From: Fennellomyces sp. T-0311
Lineage: Eukaryota > Mucoromycota > Mucoromycetes > Mucorales > Lichtheimiaceae
Assembly: GCA_025266875.1 (NCBI GenBank)
Contig: JALLLT010000004.1
Location: forward strand, 186,001-250,000
Direction of reading: 5' to 3'
DNA length: 64,000 bases
A model generated the notes under the pieces. The model was not told where the DNA came from and ran no database searches. It worked only from the letters and a program-made list of their open reading frames with translations. The translations under genes were made by a program, and so were the position numbers. Within the stretch, counting starts at the first letter, position 1; the number at the start of each line of letters is the position of its first letter. Positions 37,623-49,239 of this stretch are shown piece by piece.

Positions 37623-39465
37623 ATGTTGACACACAAGTCATTGATCATTCCGGATTCAGTATTGGCGCTCGATCCATTCAAGAAACAGACATCTCCCGAG
37701 GATCCCGCAGTTCGAGAGTATGGATCATCTGATGTCACTTCAGACCAATCGACCGATCTTTCACCAGCACTTTCGGAAGAGCCATGTTCACCAGTGGAAG
37801 ACTCGAGCTTTAATATATCGCCGATAAAAATGTCCTCTCGTTTTGTTCCGATCACGCTGGAAAGAAGCGCAGAGGACAATATCAATGTTCAGATGCTCGA
37901 CCTGTACGAGGTCTGTTCTAAAAAAAAAAGCAAGGGGTTCAAGATAACCGCAAAGAAGTCTGATCTTTTTTTTTGTGCAGCGATTGTTGCCTACAAGAGA
38001 TTCGTTCGAGCGTCGAAGGAAATTCGTCATGAAGATCGAAGCGATTTTGAATTCAGAGTGGCAGGGTCATGATATTCGTGCCCATTTGTTTGGGTAACAC
38101 TACAGTAAATGTTTAACACCAAGAAAAAACAGGGCTCATGCATGTCAATAGGTCATCCGAGAATGATTTGGGCACGTCAACGTCCGACGTTGATATCTGC
38201 TTAACCACTTCTTGGCCGGGCATGCAATGTGTTCGCACGCTGGCTCAAATCCTAAAGAAACGTTAGTGTTTCAATCACAAAACAGTGATAGACCAAACAC
38301 GCAGGCTGATATATTTACAGATGGCATGCAGCGCGTATACACAGTGCCGCGAGCCAAAGTACCTATTGTCAAAATGTGGGATCCGGTATTGTAAGTGCTA
38401 TACGCCTGTCTGCTTGTTAAAGGGCTCAAAAACCTGACTCTATGGCAGCCAACTCGCTTGCGACATGAATGTCAACAACACACTGGCGCTGCAAAACACT
38501 CGAATGATCAAGACCTACGTGGCGATCGATCCACGCGTGCGGCCGCTTGCCATGATAATAAAACACTGGACACGGCAACGGGCGCTGAATAATGCAGGTA
38601 ATCCGTTGCTACATGTTCTTCCTGCTTCTGTACAAATCATCTGACTTTTGCCAAATTAGCCGATGGGGGAACACTGTCGACGTATACATGGACATGCATG
38701 ATTATTAACTTTTTACAAATGCGAGAGCCGCCCATCCTACCTGTCTTGCACCAGATGGACCACATTAAATCAGACGACAACCTGGTCATCAACGGGCTCG
38801 ATACTTCATTCTACACCGACGTCGCATCTCTGAAGAACTTTGGCAAACGGAACCACGAAAGCATCGCCGGCCTCCTGTTTGCCTTCTTTCGACGCTTCGC
38901 CCACGAGTTTGACTACGAAACACAGGTGGTATCGGTTCGACACGGACGGTATCTGAGTAAACGCGAAAAAGGCTGGGGCCATTTGTTTTGCGTCGAAGAA
39001 CCGTTCAATGTCAATCGGAATTTGGGAAATTCTGCAGACGATGCTTCTGTTTACGGTTTGCGAACAGAGTTTTGTAGAGCCGCCCATATTCTACTTGAAA
39101 CTGCAAATCTTAATCTTTTATGCGCAAAATATTTCTCTGCATTTCATTTACTGTACCCTCCTCCTCCTCCTCCTCTTCCCATCCCTGCTATCACTGATAC
39201 CCATTTTGTATATATCTCTTCAAGGAACAACGACAAACCGAAACATGTTGTGCAACAAAACAATCAACGACGGGCCCCCGCTGAACCAAAGAAACGATCA
39301 AAGCCTACAACAAGAAACAACTATCGCCCGCAGCACCAGTCCCTGGTCAAGCAACAGCCGCAGCAGCAAGCTTGGAATAATTGCTTCAAAGGAAAACATA
39401 GCTCTTCAAGAATGTATGCTATGCCTCGTGATGCATTGTATTTACATCATCCTCAGGTCATGTAG
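37623..39465 (+). CDS. Cid1-like poly(A)/poly(U) RNA nucleotidyltransferase
   Basis: Exons 37623-37910, 37981-38093, 38152-38261, 38321-38390, 38449-38597, 38660-39465, encoding 511 aa (487 if the frame-neutral 39153-39224 is spliced). Residues 1-96 are acidic and low complexity. Then come LLPTRDSFERRRKFV, the catalytic HLFGSSENDLGTSTSDVDI with both metal-binding Asp, the third Asp in ACDMNVNNTLALQNTR, KTYV...LAMIIKHWTR, and a PAP-associated domain ending FNVNRNLGNSADDASVYGL. Such enzymes add U or A to RNA 3' ends in RNA decay, small-RNA control or mRNA turnover. The tail after 39225 is Gln/Asn/Arg-rich, possibly RNA-binding. The catalytic domain is complete. Confidence 0.9.
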
Positions 39466-41514
39466 CAAGCATTTGTATATAAACTATGTCTGAGCTCTGA
39501 AAAATCTATATAAAGCTGGCCATATGCTCCGTTCATCTGTAACTTTGTCAATACTACGCGCTTGTCAACCAAATACCAAGCAGGTCAATCGCAGTGAAAT
39601 AATTTTGATAGGATAGGGCTTGGGTCGCTTAGTAGTCATTGTTGACCGGCGGAATAAGGGAAGGGCTTGACCAACTTTTGCAAAAAGCTGATGGCTATGT
39701 TGTGGGTTTCGACGGTGTCCCATTTCATGATAGATATTACATATCAATGGACGACTCGAGCAACTCGAGTCATAGAAAAATTTGGCTTCATTGCACTTTT
39801 TTTCCTGTCCTTGCGCCGATATATGTTTGTGAATTGCAAGCCTTTGGAAATAGTATGGATCACATAATCCCCTTCAACCAAAGCCGCTGCTCTTTTTTAC
39901 GTTTTTTTAGAGCATCATATGCGGCGCCCACATATAGGTGAGTTGCCTTTTATATCGTATATTTAGCGTACTCTGCTATGTCTAATCAAAGCTAATATTG
40001 ATTACTTATGTACAAACATGGTAGTATTGCTAAGACATTCTATCTACATTTATCGATGCAGGCTTTGAAGTTGATCGACAGCATACAGCCCAATCTGTTG
40101 CGAGTATACAGAAACTCTTGGTTAAAGGTATCCTAATCAGTCAAACGGAAAAGTGGATACGTACGTAATATGATCTACGAATCACGGGAGACGGCATTGT
40201 CGGTAAAACGTCTATATGACATGCATCTGGGGAGAAATGAAAAGGTAGTGTATCAAGTTAAGTTAGGTTTTGAATTATACTTTGCGCATAGATGAACCAT
40301 CCGCGCCGTAGTTGTAGAATGTAACATTTCACCACATCACATCAAAAACTCTTCTTGTATAAGGCATATTTCTTTATCACTTCGCCCTTATGTTAAATTG
40401 TCAATAAAGGGAATAGACATTTGCTAATGTATTCAATGTAACAATAAGTTTTCCGCGCCATCTGACATCCATAGTTGCCCTATTCATTGGTGCATAGTAA
40501 TAAATGTCGTTGTTTTCTTTTTGAAGCGACGGGAATTTTCTCGAATATGTGATCTAATCGACTACTGTGTTTCTTAATCAAGAAGGAACAGACAGTGCTG
40601 CATATATACTCTATGATTTTTTACATCATCATGATGCATATCCCGTAAGAGACACTACAGACAATTATATGAAAATGTACCTAGGCGAAAGGGATCATCT
40701 TAAATCCGGAAAAAATCAAAGATAAATCTCATTGCGATCGCTAAACTCGTTAGTAGTCGACGACTAATAATAAATGCAGCACTTTCTGTCACGGCAAAGA
40801 TTCTTTTGTGCTTGGTACCCTAAGGCAAATAAAAAATTCACCTTGCATACGCACCGGAAAAAAGGATTTTCATGTTGCGTAACACGGTTGCAACGCTTAC
40901 GTATACCATAACGTACGCTGGTCGCTTCATCATGCATTTCATACGTAAAGAATAGAAAATCCAACGTAATGCCTAGAAATAAATCACCCCTGTACTGTCG
41001 CTTACCATCATCATAGCACCAAAGCTTCATCCATGTATGAACACTTCATATTTTGTTATTAAAGTTAAATTACCGGCTGGTAATTAGCAATAAAATGCCA
41101 AAATATTGCATGGGATCCCTCTGCAAGGCAGTGAATAAAGAGGCATTTTGATATTAGCGCTGCATGATCAACAATTACTCTCGTTTGCAGTCGGTATTGA
41201 GTTGCTTATTTATCGCTTTGGCGTCTGCTAACACCGCGAGACATGGGCTAGATTTACTAGCAGCTGTGACAGTAGGATCAAAGAAAAAACAACGTTGGAC
41301 GGCTGTTGCTAGGTTGAACCTGTTATGGCACGCAATTGAAAAGAGGACATTTCCAGTGCCAGGAGAGAGGGATTTTGTATGCTTGTAGGCCGGAACACCG
41401 AGCGGGTTCGGACTTTCCTTTGCCGCGTTATTTCGCTCGGCGTCATGCAGAATTCCGCTTTTGTTCTCGAGCTGCCTCTTTTTCTTACGTTTCTTCTTTT
41501 ACTTTTCAAAGTCA
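39466..41514. other. Gene-free stretch
   Basis: Small ORFs only. The largest, 39639-39941, starts with TTG and shows no family. The right end carries the RING gene leader; a 74-codon ATG ORF at 41164-41388 lacks support. Confidence 0.4.
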
Positions 41515-42880
41515 ATGAATTCGACACAATCAACGGCATTGAACGGGTCGTCGTCTCCACCGGGTGATTCTGCGGAAGAAGTCACTGACGATGCTTCGAG
41601 TCATCAGTCCGCAACAGATCGACCTTCACCACACAGCGTTCGTCTATTAGTTTTAAGTGGAGCATGGCATCGAATATCACGAGCCAACCGAGTACTTGTC
41701 GTAACAAATCTTACCATAACCATAGCTCAAGTAAGCCTTCAGAACGGCGATAAGATTGCGGATCATAACCTCTTTGAAGCTGGTCAGCATCATTACTGTG
41801 CTTGTTATATCCAGAAACCAGTATTGTGATAGACCATTAGACGTATTCCTGATCGTATATCTTGTACGATCCGTTGTCAACTCCCCTCTGGTGCTTTACC
41901 ATAACCTTCGTCCGACAAACCAGCAACAACAGTCATCTCCTCCCGCAGCGTCATCGTCATCATCATCCGAATCCGTCTCCAGCCCACCTTCCCCAACGAC
42001 TGCGCCCGATAGCAGTAATGCTACGCAAACGACAACAAATACCGCACGAACGCCAAGACGGGAATGGACGGACAGGTAGTACACAGCAGATCGCGGCACA
42101 TAACGACTCTTGCTCATTTTGTTTGTTACCCAGAGTCAAATCACTGCTGGACATCTTTGGAGTCGTGTGGTTCATCATTGGCAATTATTTCCTCTTTACA
42201 TCCGGTCAGTGTGTTCGAGAGGCGCCGTCCTTATTCTACACAGCACTGGTTTGGATCCTGCTAGGATACCTGCTGGTCCTTGTTCCCCTGTTCCTATGCA
42301 TCTCCGTCATCTTTTGTCTACCTTGCGTGCTAGGTATGTTTATCCGCCTCTCTCTCTCTTTCTCGCTTTGCTAACAAAAGCCAAACCAGTATTGATGCGA
42401 ACGTTGCGCTTGGGATATGCTACGGGACTTGTTATGGGTGCAACCAAGGAGGAAATTGAAAATGTGCCTGTGTACAAGTATAAGAGCGAAAACGCCGAGC
42501 AGCCGTCGACAAGCAGTAGTCCAACCAGCTCAGCAGCCCCAGCAGTGCCCGAAAGGAAAAAGCGATCCTCCATCTTTCGCTGGTTCTTCCTGCGGCGGCC
42601 AAAGGTCCCTGCCGACATCGAACGGAATTATGATCCAATTACTATCACCCCCGCGGAAGACGCCGTGTGCTCCATTTGCTTATCCGACTACGAGCAGGAT
42701 GATCTCGTATGCAAGCTATGGTACGTGTCTGCCTGTTTACCACGGGAGAAAAGTGGGTTAATCGAGTGATTTAGGTGTGGTCATCATTTCCACAAGGACT
42801 GTGTCCATGAATGGCTTGCGCTCAACTCCAGCTGTCCGCTGTGCAAGCGCGATTTCCGGTCGAAGAATGACTCCTCTTGA
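41515..42880 (+). CDS. Multi-pass membrane RING-H2 E3 ubiquitin ligase
   Basis: Five exons: 41515-41730, 41780-42075, 42134-42333, 42390-42720, 42775-42880, encoding 382 aa. Hydrophobic segments lie at about 72-86 ([11 protein letters not shown]), 93-107 ([14 protein letters not shown]), 173-190 ([18 protein letters not shown]) and 201-234. The loop between segments 2 and 3 is Gln/Ser/Pro-rich. The C-terminus carries a C3H2C3 RING-H2: [13 protein letters not shown], then CGHHFHKDC, then CPLCKRDF. It is expected to ubiquitinate membrane or secretory-pathway proteins. The exon 1/2 splice was placed at 41730/41780 because it keeps the first membrane segment in frame. All zinc ligands are present. 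Confidence 0.9.
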
Positions 42881-42955
42881 CTAACCTTGTAAAACTTATT
42901 TTGTCTTTGCTTGTATCTATACTTTCCCTTCTTCTTCTTTATACATATTAAAAAA

Positions 42956-44368
42956 ATGTCCCCTCTTCAGATCCACGTTGGCGACCTCCAATGTCAACGC
43001 AACCCTTACTGTCGCGAATTCCAAACTACTTGCATCGACTGTTCCGAGAAACCAGACAAGAAGGGCTTCTATTCCGTAAAGCTCCACGACACCAGTAACT
43101 TTGAGCCCTTTCTTCCAAAACGATTGAAATGAAACTAAGCAATGCGTGCCAGTTCTTTTTCCTGAAGGTGGAGGCCAACCATTCGATACAGGCTTCATTG
43201 ACAATGTCCAAGTGTACAATGTCCAACGGAAAAAGCTGGAACATATTCATTATACCAAAAGCCCGGTGCCTGTTGGCAAACAAGTTACTGTCAAGTTGGA
43301 CTGGGAGCGTCGATGGGTAAAAAACCCCCCAGCCTCTTTGTTCTTATCCGTAAAAGCTCACAAGCTGTATAGGACCATATGCAACAGCACAGCGGTCAGC
43401 ATTTACTGACGGCGGTGCTAGAGCAGGAACCATACTGTGTGGATACCGGGTCATGGTCAGTTCTTGATCTGTTGCATAGAAACGGAATTGACATTTGTTT
43501 CCATAGGGGCCTTGGTGAATCCAAGTGCTATATCGAACTGCAAACTGGCGAAAAGAAACAAAAGATGCCCACCGCCGAACAACTCAAACAAGTCGAACAA
43601 CGCGTAAACCAAATCATCATTGACGCGCTGCCTGTTATTGTTCATACCGAATCATACGACGATGCCTCCAAACCAGACAGCTTACCCGCCGACTATGTGG
43701 GTGGAGGCACCATTCGACGCGTCGAAATCCAAAACATGGACATGAACGCATGCTGCGGCACACACGTCCTGCACACCGGACATTTGCAATCCGTCAAACT
43801 CTTGCACACCGAAAAAGCCCGCGGTGGTAACACGCGTCTTTTCTTTTTGGTCGGTCAGCGTGTCACCAACTCATTCGATGCTGCCCTTCAAGTTTCACGT
43901 CAACTCAACAATCTCTTATCATGTCCTCAAGAAGAGTTTGCTGAAAAGGTTTCAAAACTTCAGCAAACCAATCGTCAGAACCAAAAATCGGCCAAAAGAT
44001 TCATGTCGGAATTGGCTCCGTTTATCGCAAAGGACATCGCGGATCAATTGACAAAACAAAGCGTGGTGTTGGTTTATCGTGAGGAAGCCGATATGGAGTT
44101 GTTGCAGTTGATCTCGTACGCCTTGAAGGATCAGGACGCTTTGAAACCCAACACGGCAGTGGTTCTAGCTGCAGGCGAAAAGAATGCGGGCGGTCCAATG
44201 CTTATTGTGGCAGATACGGATAATACGATCCAGAATGTTGTGAAGCAGGTCAAGGAGGCAATAGATATTAAGGGTGGTGGAAAAGGACGATGGCAAGGAA
44301 AATCAAAGTCTTGGAAAGGCATCGATGTGTTGCAGAAGCAGTTGGATCAACTGACAATTGGTGCCTAA
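42956..44368 (+). CDS. Alanyl-tRNA editing protein, AARSD1/AlaX type
   Basis: Four exons: 42956-43094, 43153-43316, 43373-43455, 43507-44368, encoding 415 aa. Motifs in order: LFPEGGGQPFDTG; HMQQHSGQHLLTA with the zinc-binding HSGQH at 107-111; the TGSW junction; the second zinc pair CCGTH at 211-215; a coiled region; and a DHHA1-like C-terminus with GGGKGRWQGK. AlaX-type proteins hydrolyse Ser-tRNA(Ala) or Gly-tRNA(Ala) in trans to keep translation accurate, in the cytosol. The 51-nt intron at 43456-43506 is a multiple of three and stop-free; it was called because it joins TGSW to GLGESKCYIEL as in the family. The gene starts 75 nt after the RING gene stop. Confidence 0.9.
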
Positions 44369-44952
44369 ATCTCATTTATATGTTATTTATAGTTTTGGTA
44401 CATGTGCACTAGGCACACTCGCTATAACAAAGAGCGGATAGCGTAATACTACTTTGTTAATATAAAAATATCAAAGGGTGATGATCGTTAGTAACATGCT
44501 TCGTCTTATCCGCCTTTGCTGAATACGAGATTATGATAACTCCATTCCCGCTTGCATTATTATATATTCCTTAATTCACTAGCATTATTCATGCACTGAG
44601 CTATCCTTCATCGCTCCTCGTTCCTCTTTGCACTTGGCTTATTATTTTTCTCACCTTTTTGAGCTTCATCTTCCTACATAAAAGCTTGGGGATCGCTGCT
44701 ATATAGATGAAGTTATGGGTTCATATCTTATAAAACCATCTCACTTTGAGAAAAGCAAACAGCTATGTTGTCATTTTGGAAATGGCTGCTGTTCAATATA
44801 CCTCATCATGTGCCGCAAATAAATCACATAGAGGAACCATCATGATGATCAAGAAGATATTTGTTTTTTAAAAGTAACCAAGTAAAAAATTATATTTTAT
44901 AAATACTACAGACGAGACTACATGATAGCTAATGCATTGGATGCGTTGCTAT
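44369..44952. other. Convergent intergenic region
   Basis: Lies between the 3' ends of the tRNA-editing gene and the carotenoid oxygenase. AT-rich, nothing coding seen. Confidence 0.5.
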
Positions 44953-46782
44953 TTAGTTAATTGCAACACTGACAAAGTCAACATCCACAAAGGACCCATG
45001 AAATGTGGTGGCAATGAAGGATCCAATATCGCAGCGACCAATTTCCTCCATTGACTTGGAATTCACAATCGACAAAATACATCGATCAAAAGCCGGTCCG
45101 CGTTGATCGACGATATTAGCAAAACTCAACAATGCACCATCATCCTCCTCTTTGCCATTCGGATTTGGCACAAACACTGGCTCCGAAAACATGTGTGCTT
45201 GACGATCCAACTTCAAAACTTGGCCTGATTCCGTATCCACCTTGACTAAGCTGAATCGCTCGCTGTGATTGACGGATGCCGCTTCATGTTGACAAGCCCA
45301 GAGATATCTTGTAGGACGCGTCGCCTTGTGAGGTGCAAATCGAGGGAATTCGGTATTCTTTGCTATTTTGGTGAATGTGGCATTGCCTGTCTTTGACTTT
45401 GTATCCCAAGTTGCGCGATATCGATGTAGATCACCAAACTCAACACCATCAGGTGGTGATTGAATACCACGCTGCTTGGACTGTGTTGCGTTTCGCTCAC
45501 GTTCCCCTTCGAAACGTTCCATAACTCCAAATCGATGCAGCTGGTACAGAATGTCGCCATTGTTGAAGGCGCAGCAATCTAGTTCGATTACCGGGTTACC
45601 GTTGCTGTCCACTGTATCCCAGGCATTCCCAGTGTGAAAAGTAAAGAACGGATCGACAGGCAACGAAACCACATGACCGCGTTTCGGATCGCGACTGACA
45701 ATGTGCAGATAGGTTGAGCTGTTTTCCTTCCAGGCCATGGCTGTCGCAATCACACCATGGACCATGACATCAATGCCGTGGTTGGCATAGTGAAGTGGTG
45801 ATTCTGGAATGATAATGTAGTTTTCCGTAAGCCAGAACGAGTGGACATAAGCCGGAAGGAACTTGGCGCACTCCCCATTTGGTAAACGCCGCTCCGAGAT
45901 TTCTGCATAAACAGTCGCCTTGCCCTTGCTATCGATTGAGAATACCGTCATTGAAGGTTTGCGTCCAAAATTGATCGAAAAGTTGAAACTTTCTCCAGTA
46001 TTGGGATCACATTGATGGTGTGCTGCTGAAAGAACACCGTCCAAACGCTTGTCATAGGTGCCATAATCAAAAAGACGCGTAGGCTCTGTTGAAAAAGAGT
46101 AAATAAAAAACACACGCACGGAAGTCAATATGGATGGTGCATACCGAGAGTATTGGAATGAACCTGCTGCAATATATTGGCATCTGTCTTTGTAACCAAT
46201 ACATGATCGTTGACTGTCGTTATGCTGGATGGCATAGGAAAGTTTGGTGTAACAGTGACACCCACCACCGCATCTGACGGATCCATTGTTGTTTTATCGG
46301 TTGTTATTGCCATTCCGCCAAATCGACTAAGCATATTGACAAAGCTGCGCCACGTTGAAAGATCTGGCACGAATCCAAAGAACAATTGGCTCTTGTTTGG
46401 ATTCGCAAGGATTCTGCGCTCAACAGCTTCAGAGACATGTCGGTTGTTATAGCGCACCGCTTGTCGCTCCGACGACAGTTCAAAGCGATGGACAAATGGC
46501 AGACCATCGAATGCATGCTTGATCACATATTGTTGCTCATCACCGCCCAAGTTGTACTTGGCAGGGCCTAGTTTGTCATAAAATGTGAGCATCAACCTTT
46601 GCTGCCTGTTTTATAGTTATATTGTTACCTGTACGGTACAAAATGCCATTGATCCAAGGAGGAATTGAACCTTCAATGGGACACCAGATTGGTTCAACCA
46701 CTTGGGGGGTGTTGCGGAACTTGTTGAAAGATTGAAAAGTGCGGATTCTGTTGTTCAAGTTGATATAATCGTATAAACCCAT
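44953..46782 (-). CDS. Carotenoid cleavage oxygenase
   Basis: Three exons on the minus strand: 46782-46629, 46567-46145, 46085-44953, encoding 569 aa. Family marks: GILYRTGPAKYNLGG near the start, HAFDGLPFVHRFEL, AHHQCDPNTGESFNF, the iron-ligand regions YVHSFWLTENYIIIPE and FFTFHTGNAWD, and the C-terminal TTFHGSFVD. These non-haem iron enzymes cut carotenoids or apocarotenoids. In Mucorales, members of the family (carS- and acaA-type) take part in making trisporic-acid-type mating pheromones from beta-carotene; which role applies here cannot be told. ATG 46782 was chosen for its position 49 nt downstream of a TATA box, although the frame is open upstream. Confidence 0.9.
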
Positions 46783-46830
46783 GGTAGATGCTTTGGTTTT
46801 TTCTTGTTCCTGAGCATTGCACAGCCAAGT

Positions 46831-46840
46831 GCTTATATAC
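46831..46840 (-). promoter_or_regulatory. TATA box of the carotenoid oxygenase
   Basis: GTATATAAGC on the minus strand, 49-58 nt upstream of the ATG at 46782. Confidence 0.45.
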
Positions 46841-47939
46841 TCACCGGATACTGGTATCGTTTCATCTTGAAAAGTATTTTTTTTGTTTTTGCAATGCAGT
46901 ACTGCCGGCAAATTCGACCCAAAACAAGTTGGCCATTCGCTTGATTTAGTCAGTCGTGTGATCCAGTCGGTTAATTATTTCTATAAAAAGAATCTATTTC
47001 TACCATATATACGCTTGTGGAAAAAGTAGAAGAACCATGCTTCCTCTGACTGATCAAAGTGGGAATATTACATTCTTGGTATGCTTGATGACTCGTACGT
47101 ACACGGATATCGGAATTACTTCATTTCCGTGGTATCAGATCAACAAAATAGTTCTTCGCTGTGCATGAGCATAATAAGGATGAAAGAACGTTTTGGACTG
47201 AATCAGAAAATGCCTGCATCCTCGAAAGAAATATTGTACGTAATAACGTAAAATGAGGTGTCAAATTGGCGGTATTGTACACGCTCTCAATGTATTCTTC
47301 TTTTCGAACTAGCCTAATGTGCTTGTCGCCATCTTAAATTCCGTGGCAAAAATAAGCATTTACCGCGTCAATAGCTAACCTTTTCCGTTTCACCGGAAAC
47401 ACTAGTATAATGGTAACTGACTTTTTTATATCAAAGGAACCGGCAAGTGAAGCCACTCACCGAATTCGTTAATCATCCTACACAAGTAGATCAAAGGAAT
47501 GACCGGAGTGTGTTATGAAAAGATGCCCATTGCAACCAAGCAAGCCGGTTTTCATGCAACTTGGCAACGTCACTCGGCCAATGAAAGTCCAAGGCCCACT
47601 GTATGTGTTGTCCATAGTTTTGGGTCGTGCCGGAAACCAACTTCGCGTAGGGATAACCTAGAGACATGTAACGAGTGTCGTAAGAAACCCCAAAAAATGC
47701 TTGTTTCAAGTGTAGTGAACCGAGTCGACCAGAATGGGTCCTCTTATCCATGGACCGCGATCTTTGAGCTGTGAGAGAGTCTTCCATTTTGGGATTAGCA
47801 GGCCAAGCAATATGATCTGATTGCTGCAGCCAATTTACAACCATACAACCGGGAATACATAGGATCCCGCCTGATTGCTGCAGCCGCAACCCTCGTTCCT
47901 CATTGTTTCTTTGTCTTCGCATTCATTCTTTCAGCATTG
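46841..47939. other. Stretch with no supported gene
   Basis: A 143-codon minus ORF (47922-47491) has no recognised family and borders the GC-rich segment that follows. Confidence 0.35.
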
Positions 47940-48900
47940 CACGCACTCACGCACAAAGGGTAAAATGTCTCGAATGTCCGCGTAGAAACAACTTTCTTCT
48001 GTTGTAGACTGTCATGCCGGTTACCAACTCTCCCGGTTGCTGATCAAGATACAGCTCCGATTCAGTGTGAGCGAGAAAGCGACCATTTCCATCGGGATTA
48101 CTGACTCTGGAGGCTCGCGCCATGTAGATTAACCCCTCTCTTCCTGGCACCTTAGCGCAATCGCAGGCACGCACGCGCAAAAGGTAAAATGTCTCGAATG
48201 TCCGCGTCATTCAAGTAGAAACTATTTTCTTCTGTTGTAGACTGCCACGCCGATTGCCAACTCTCCCGGTTTGCTGATCAAGACACAGCTCCGATTCAGT
48301 GCGCGCGAGAAAGCGACCGTTTCCATCGGGATCACTGACTCTGAAGGCGCGCCAAAAGATTGACCCCTCTCTTCCCTGGCCCCTTAGCACAAAGCGCAGA
48401 CGCTCAGCGTTTATACCAGTCTGCCGACGCACAGATGACGCCGTCCTGTAAAACTTTACCTTTAGCTCTTCCCTGCATAATAGTATATATTGGGGGCGAA
48501 AGCCTCTTTTATATCGCAGGTTGAACTCAAGTAAGTGCTCCTGGATCCGCTCCCAGCTGTTCAGCAACCATCAAGAAGGAGATGTTGGCGCGAAACGGGC
48601 CTCGCAGCCAGTGGATAGGGTGCTCGTCGTTTCGATGGGCAAAGCCTTCTTCGGGAGCTGGCGTGGCTTCAGTGGGTCTGCTGCAAGCTTACGTTAACCC
48701 TTCCTCTGGAATAGCTGCCAAAATCTCAGTGTCGTAAGGCCTGGGGACCGTTCCAAGTACATGGTGAGCAGGCGGCCATGTGCGAAATCCTGTGGGGAGT
48801 CAGGATGTGGTCGGGGATCGACGCAGCATCGCCTCCTCGTGGCGATCCCTGTAAACGCGATGCTCTTGATGGGAGACGGGTATCACGGCTAGGAATGCTG
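47940..48900. repeat. GC-richer segment with approximately 222-bp tandem duplication
   Basis: The stretch from GGTAAAATGTCTCGAATG at 47959 recurs from 48182, with close similarity through about 48400 (CTCCGATTCAGTG, GAAAGCGACC, CATCGGGAT and so on). On the minus strand both copies encode a similar peptide (PDGNGRFLA.TESEL.LDQQ), but copy 2 has an extra A that shifts the frame, plus other indels. Base composition here and to 48.9 kb is clearly richer in G and C than the surrounding DNA. It may be a fragment of a mobile element or foreign insert. No transposase or reverse-transcriptase motif seen. Confidence 0.6.
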
Positions 48901-49239
48901 CACGCTTCTTTGTAAATTGTTAGCTAAAGTTGTCTTCTTGTAATTTGTTGATCCGTTACGTATAGCATTAAAAGATATTGAACCACCGATGATCAAGCTT
49001 TTCCGAGCACTCATCGTAACTTCAGTTAGATGTCAAGAACGACATTGAGATACACAGTATGTCAATCACTCTGTTTTCACGACAATCCCTGTTGACCACG
49101 TTTGTTTGGCACCACAAATTAAGTTTGGTCGTGTAACCAGAGCCTTTAAGTTCCACAATGGCAACGCGAAGCCTGCCAACACCCCAACCTATCAATCCTA
49201 CAAAACGCTCCAATACCGAAGAAATTACTTTTGGCGATG

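Noticed and set aside
37298..37885. 195-codon minus ORF across the YeiH and Cid1-like genes
   Set aside because: Antisense shadow of two well-supported genes.
39639..39941. 100-codon ORF
   Set aside because: Starts with TTG, with no ATG in a sensible place and no motif.
41164..41388. ATG ORF of 74 codons before the RING gene
   Set aside because: Signal-like start, but no family and no splice extension. Lies in the presumed leader or promoter.
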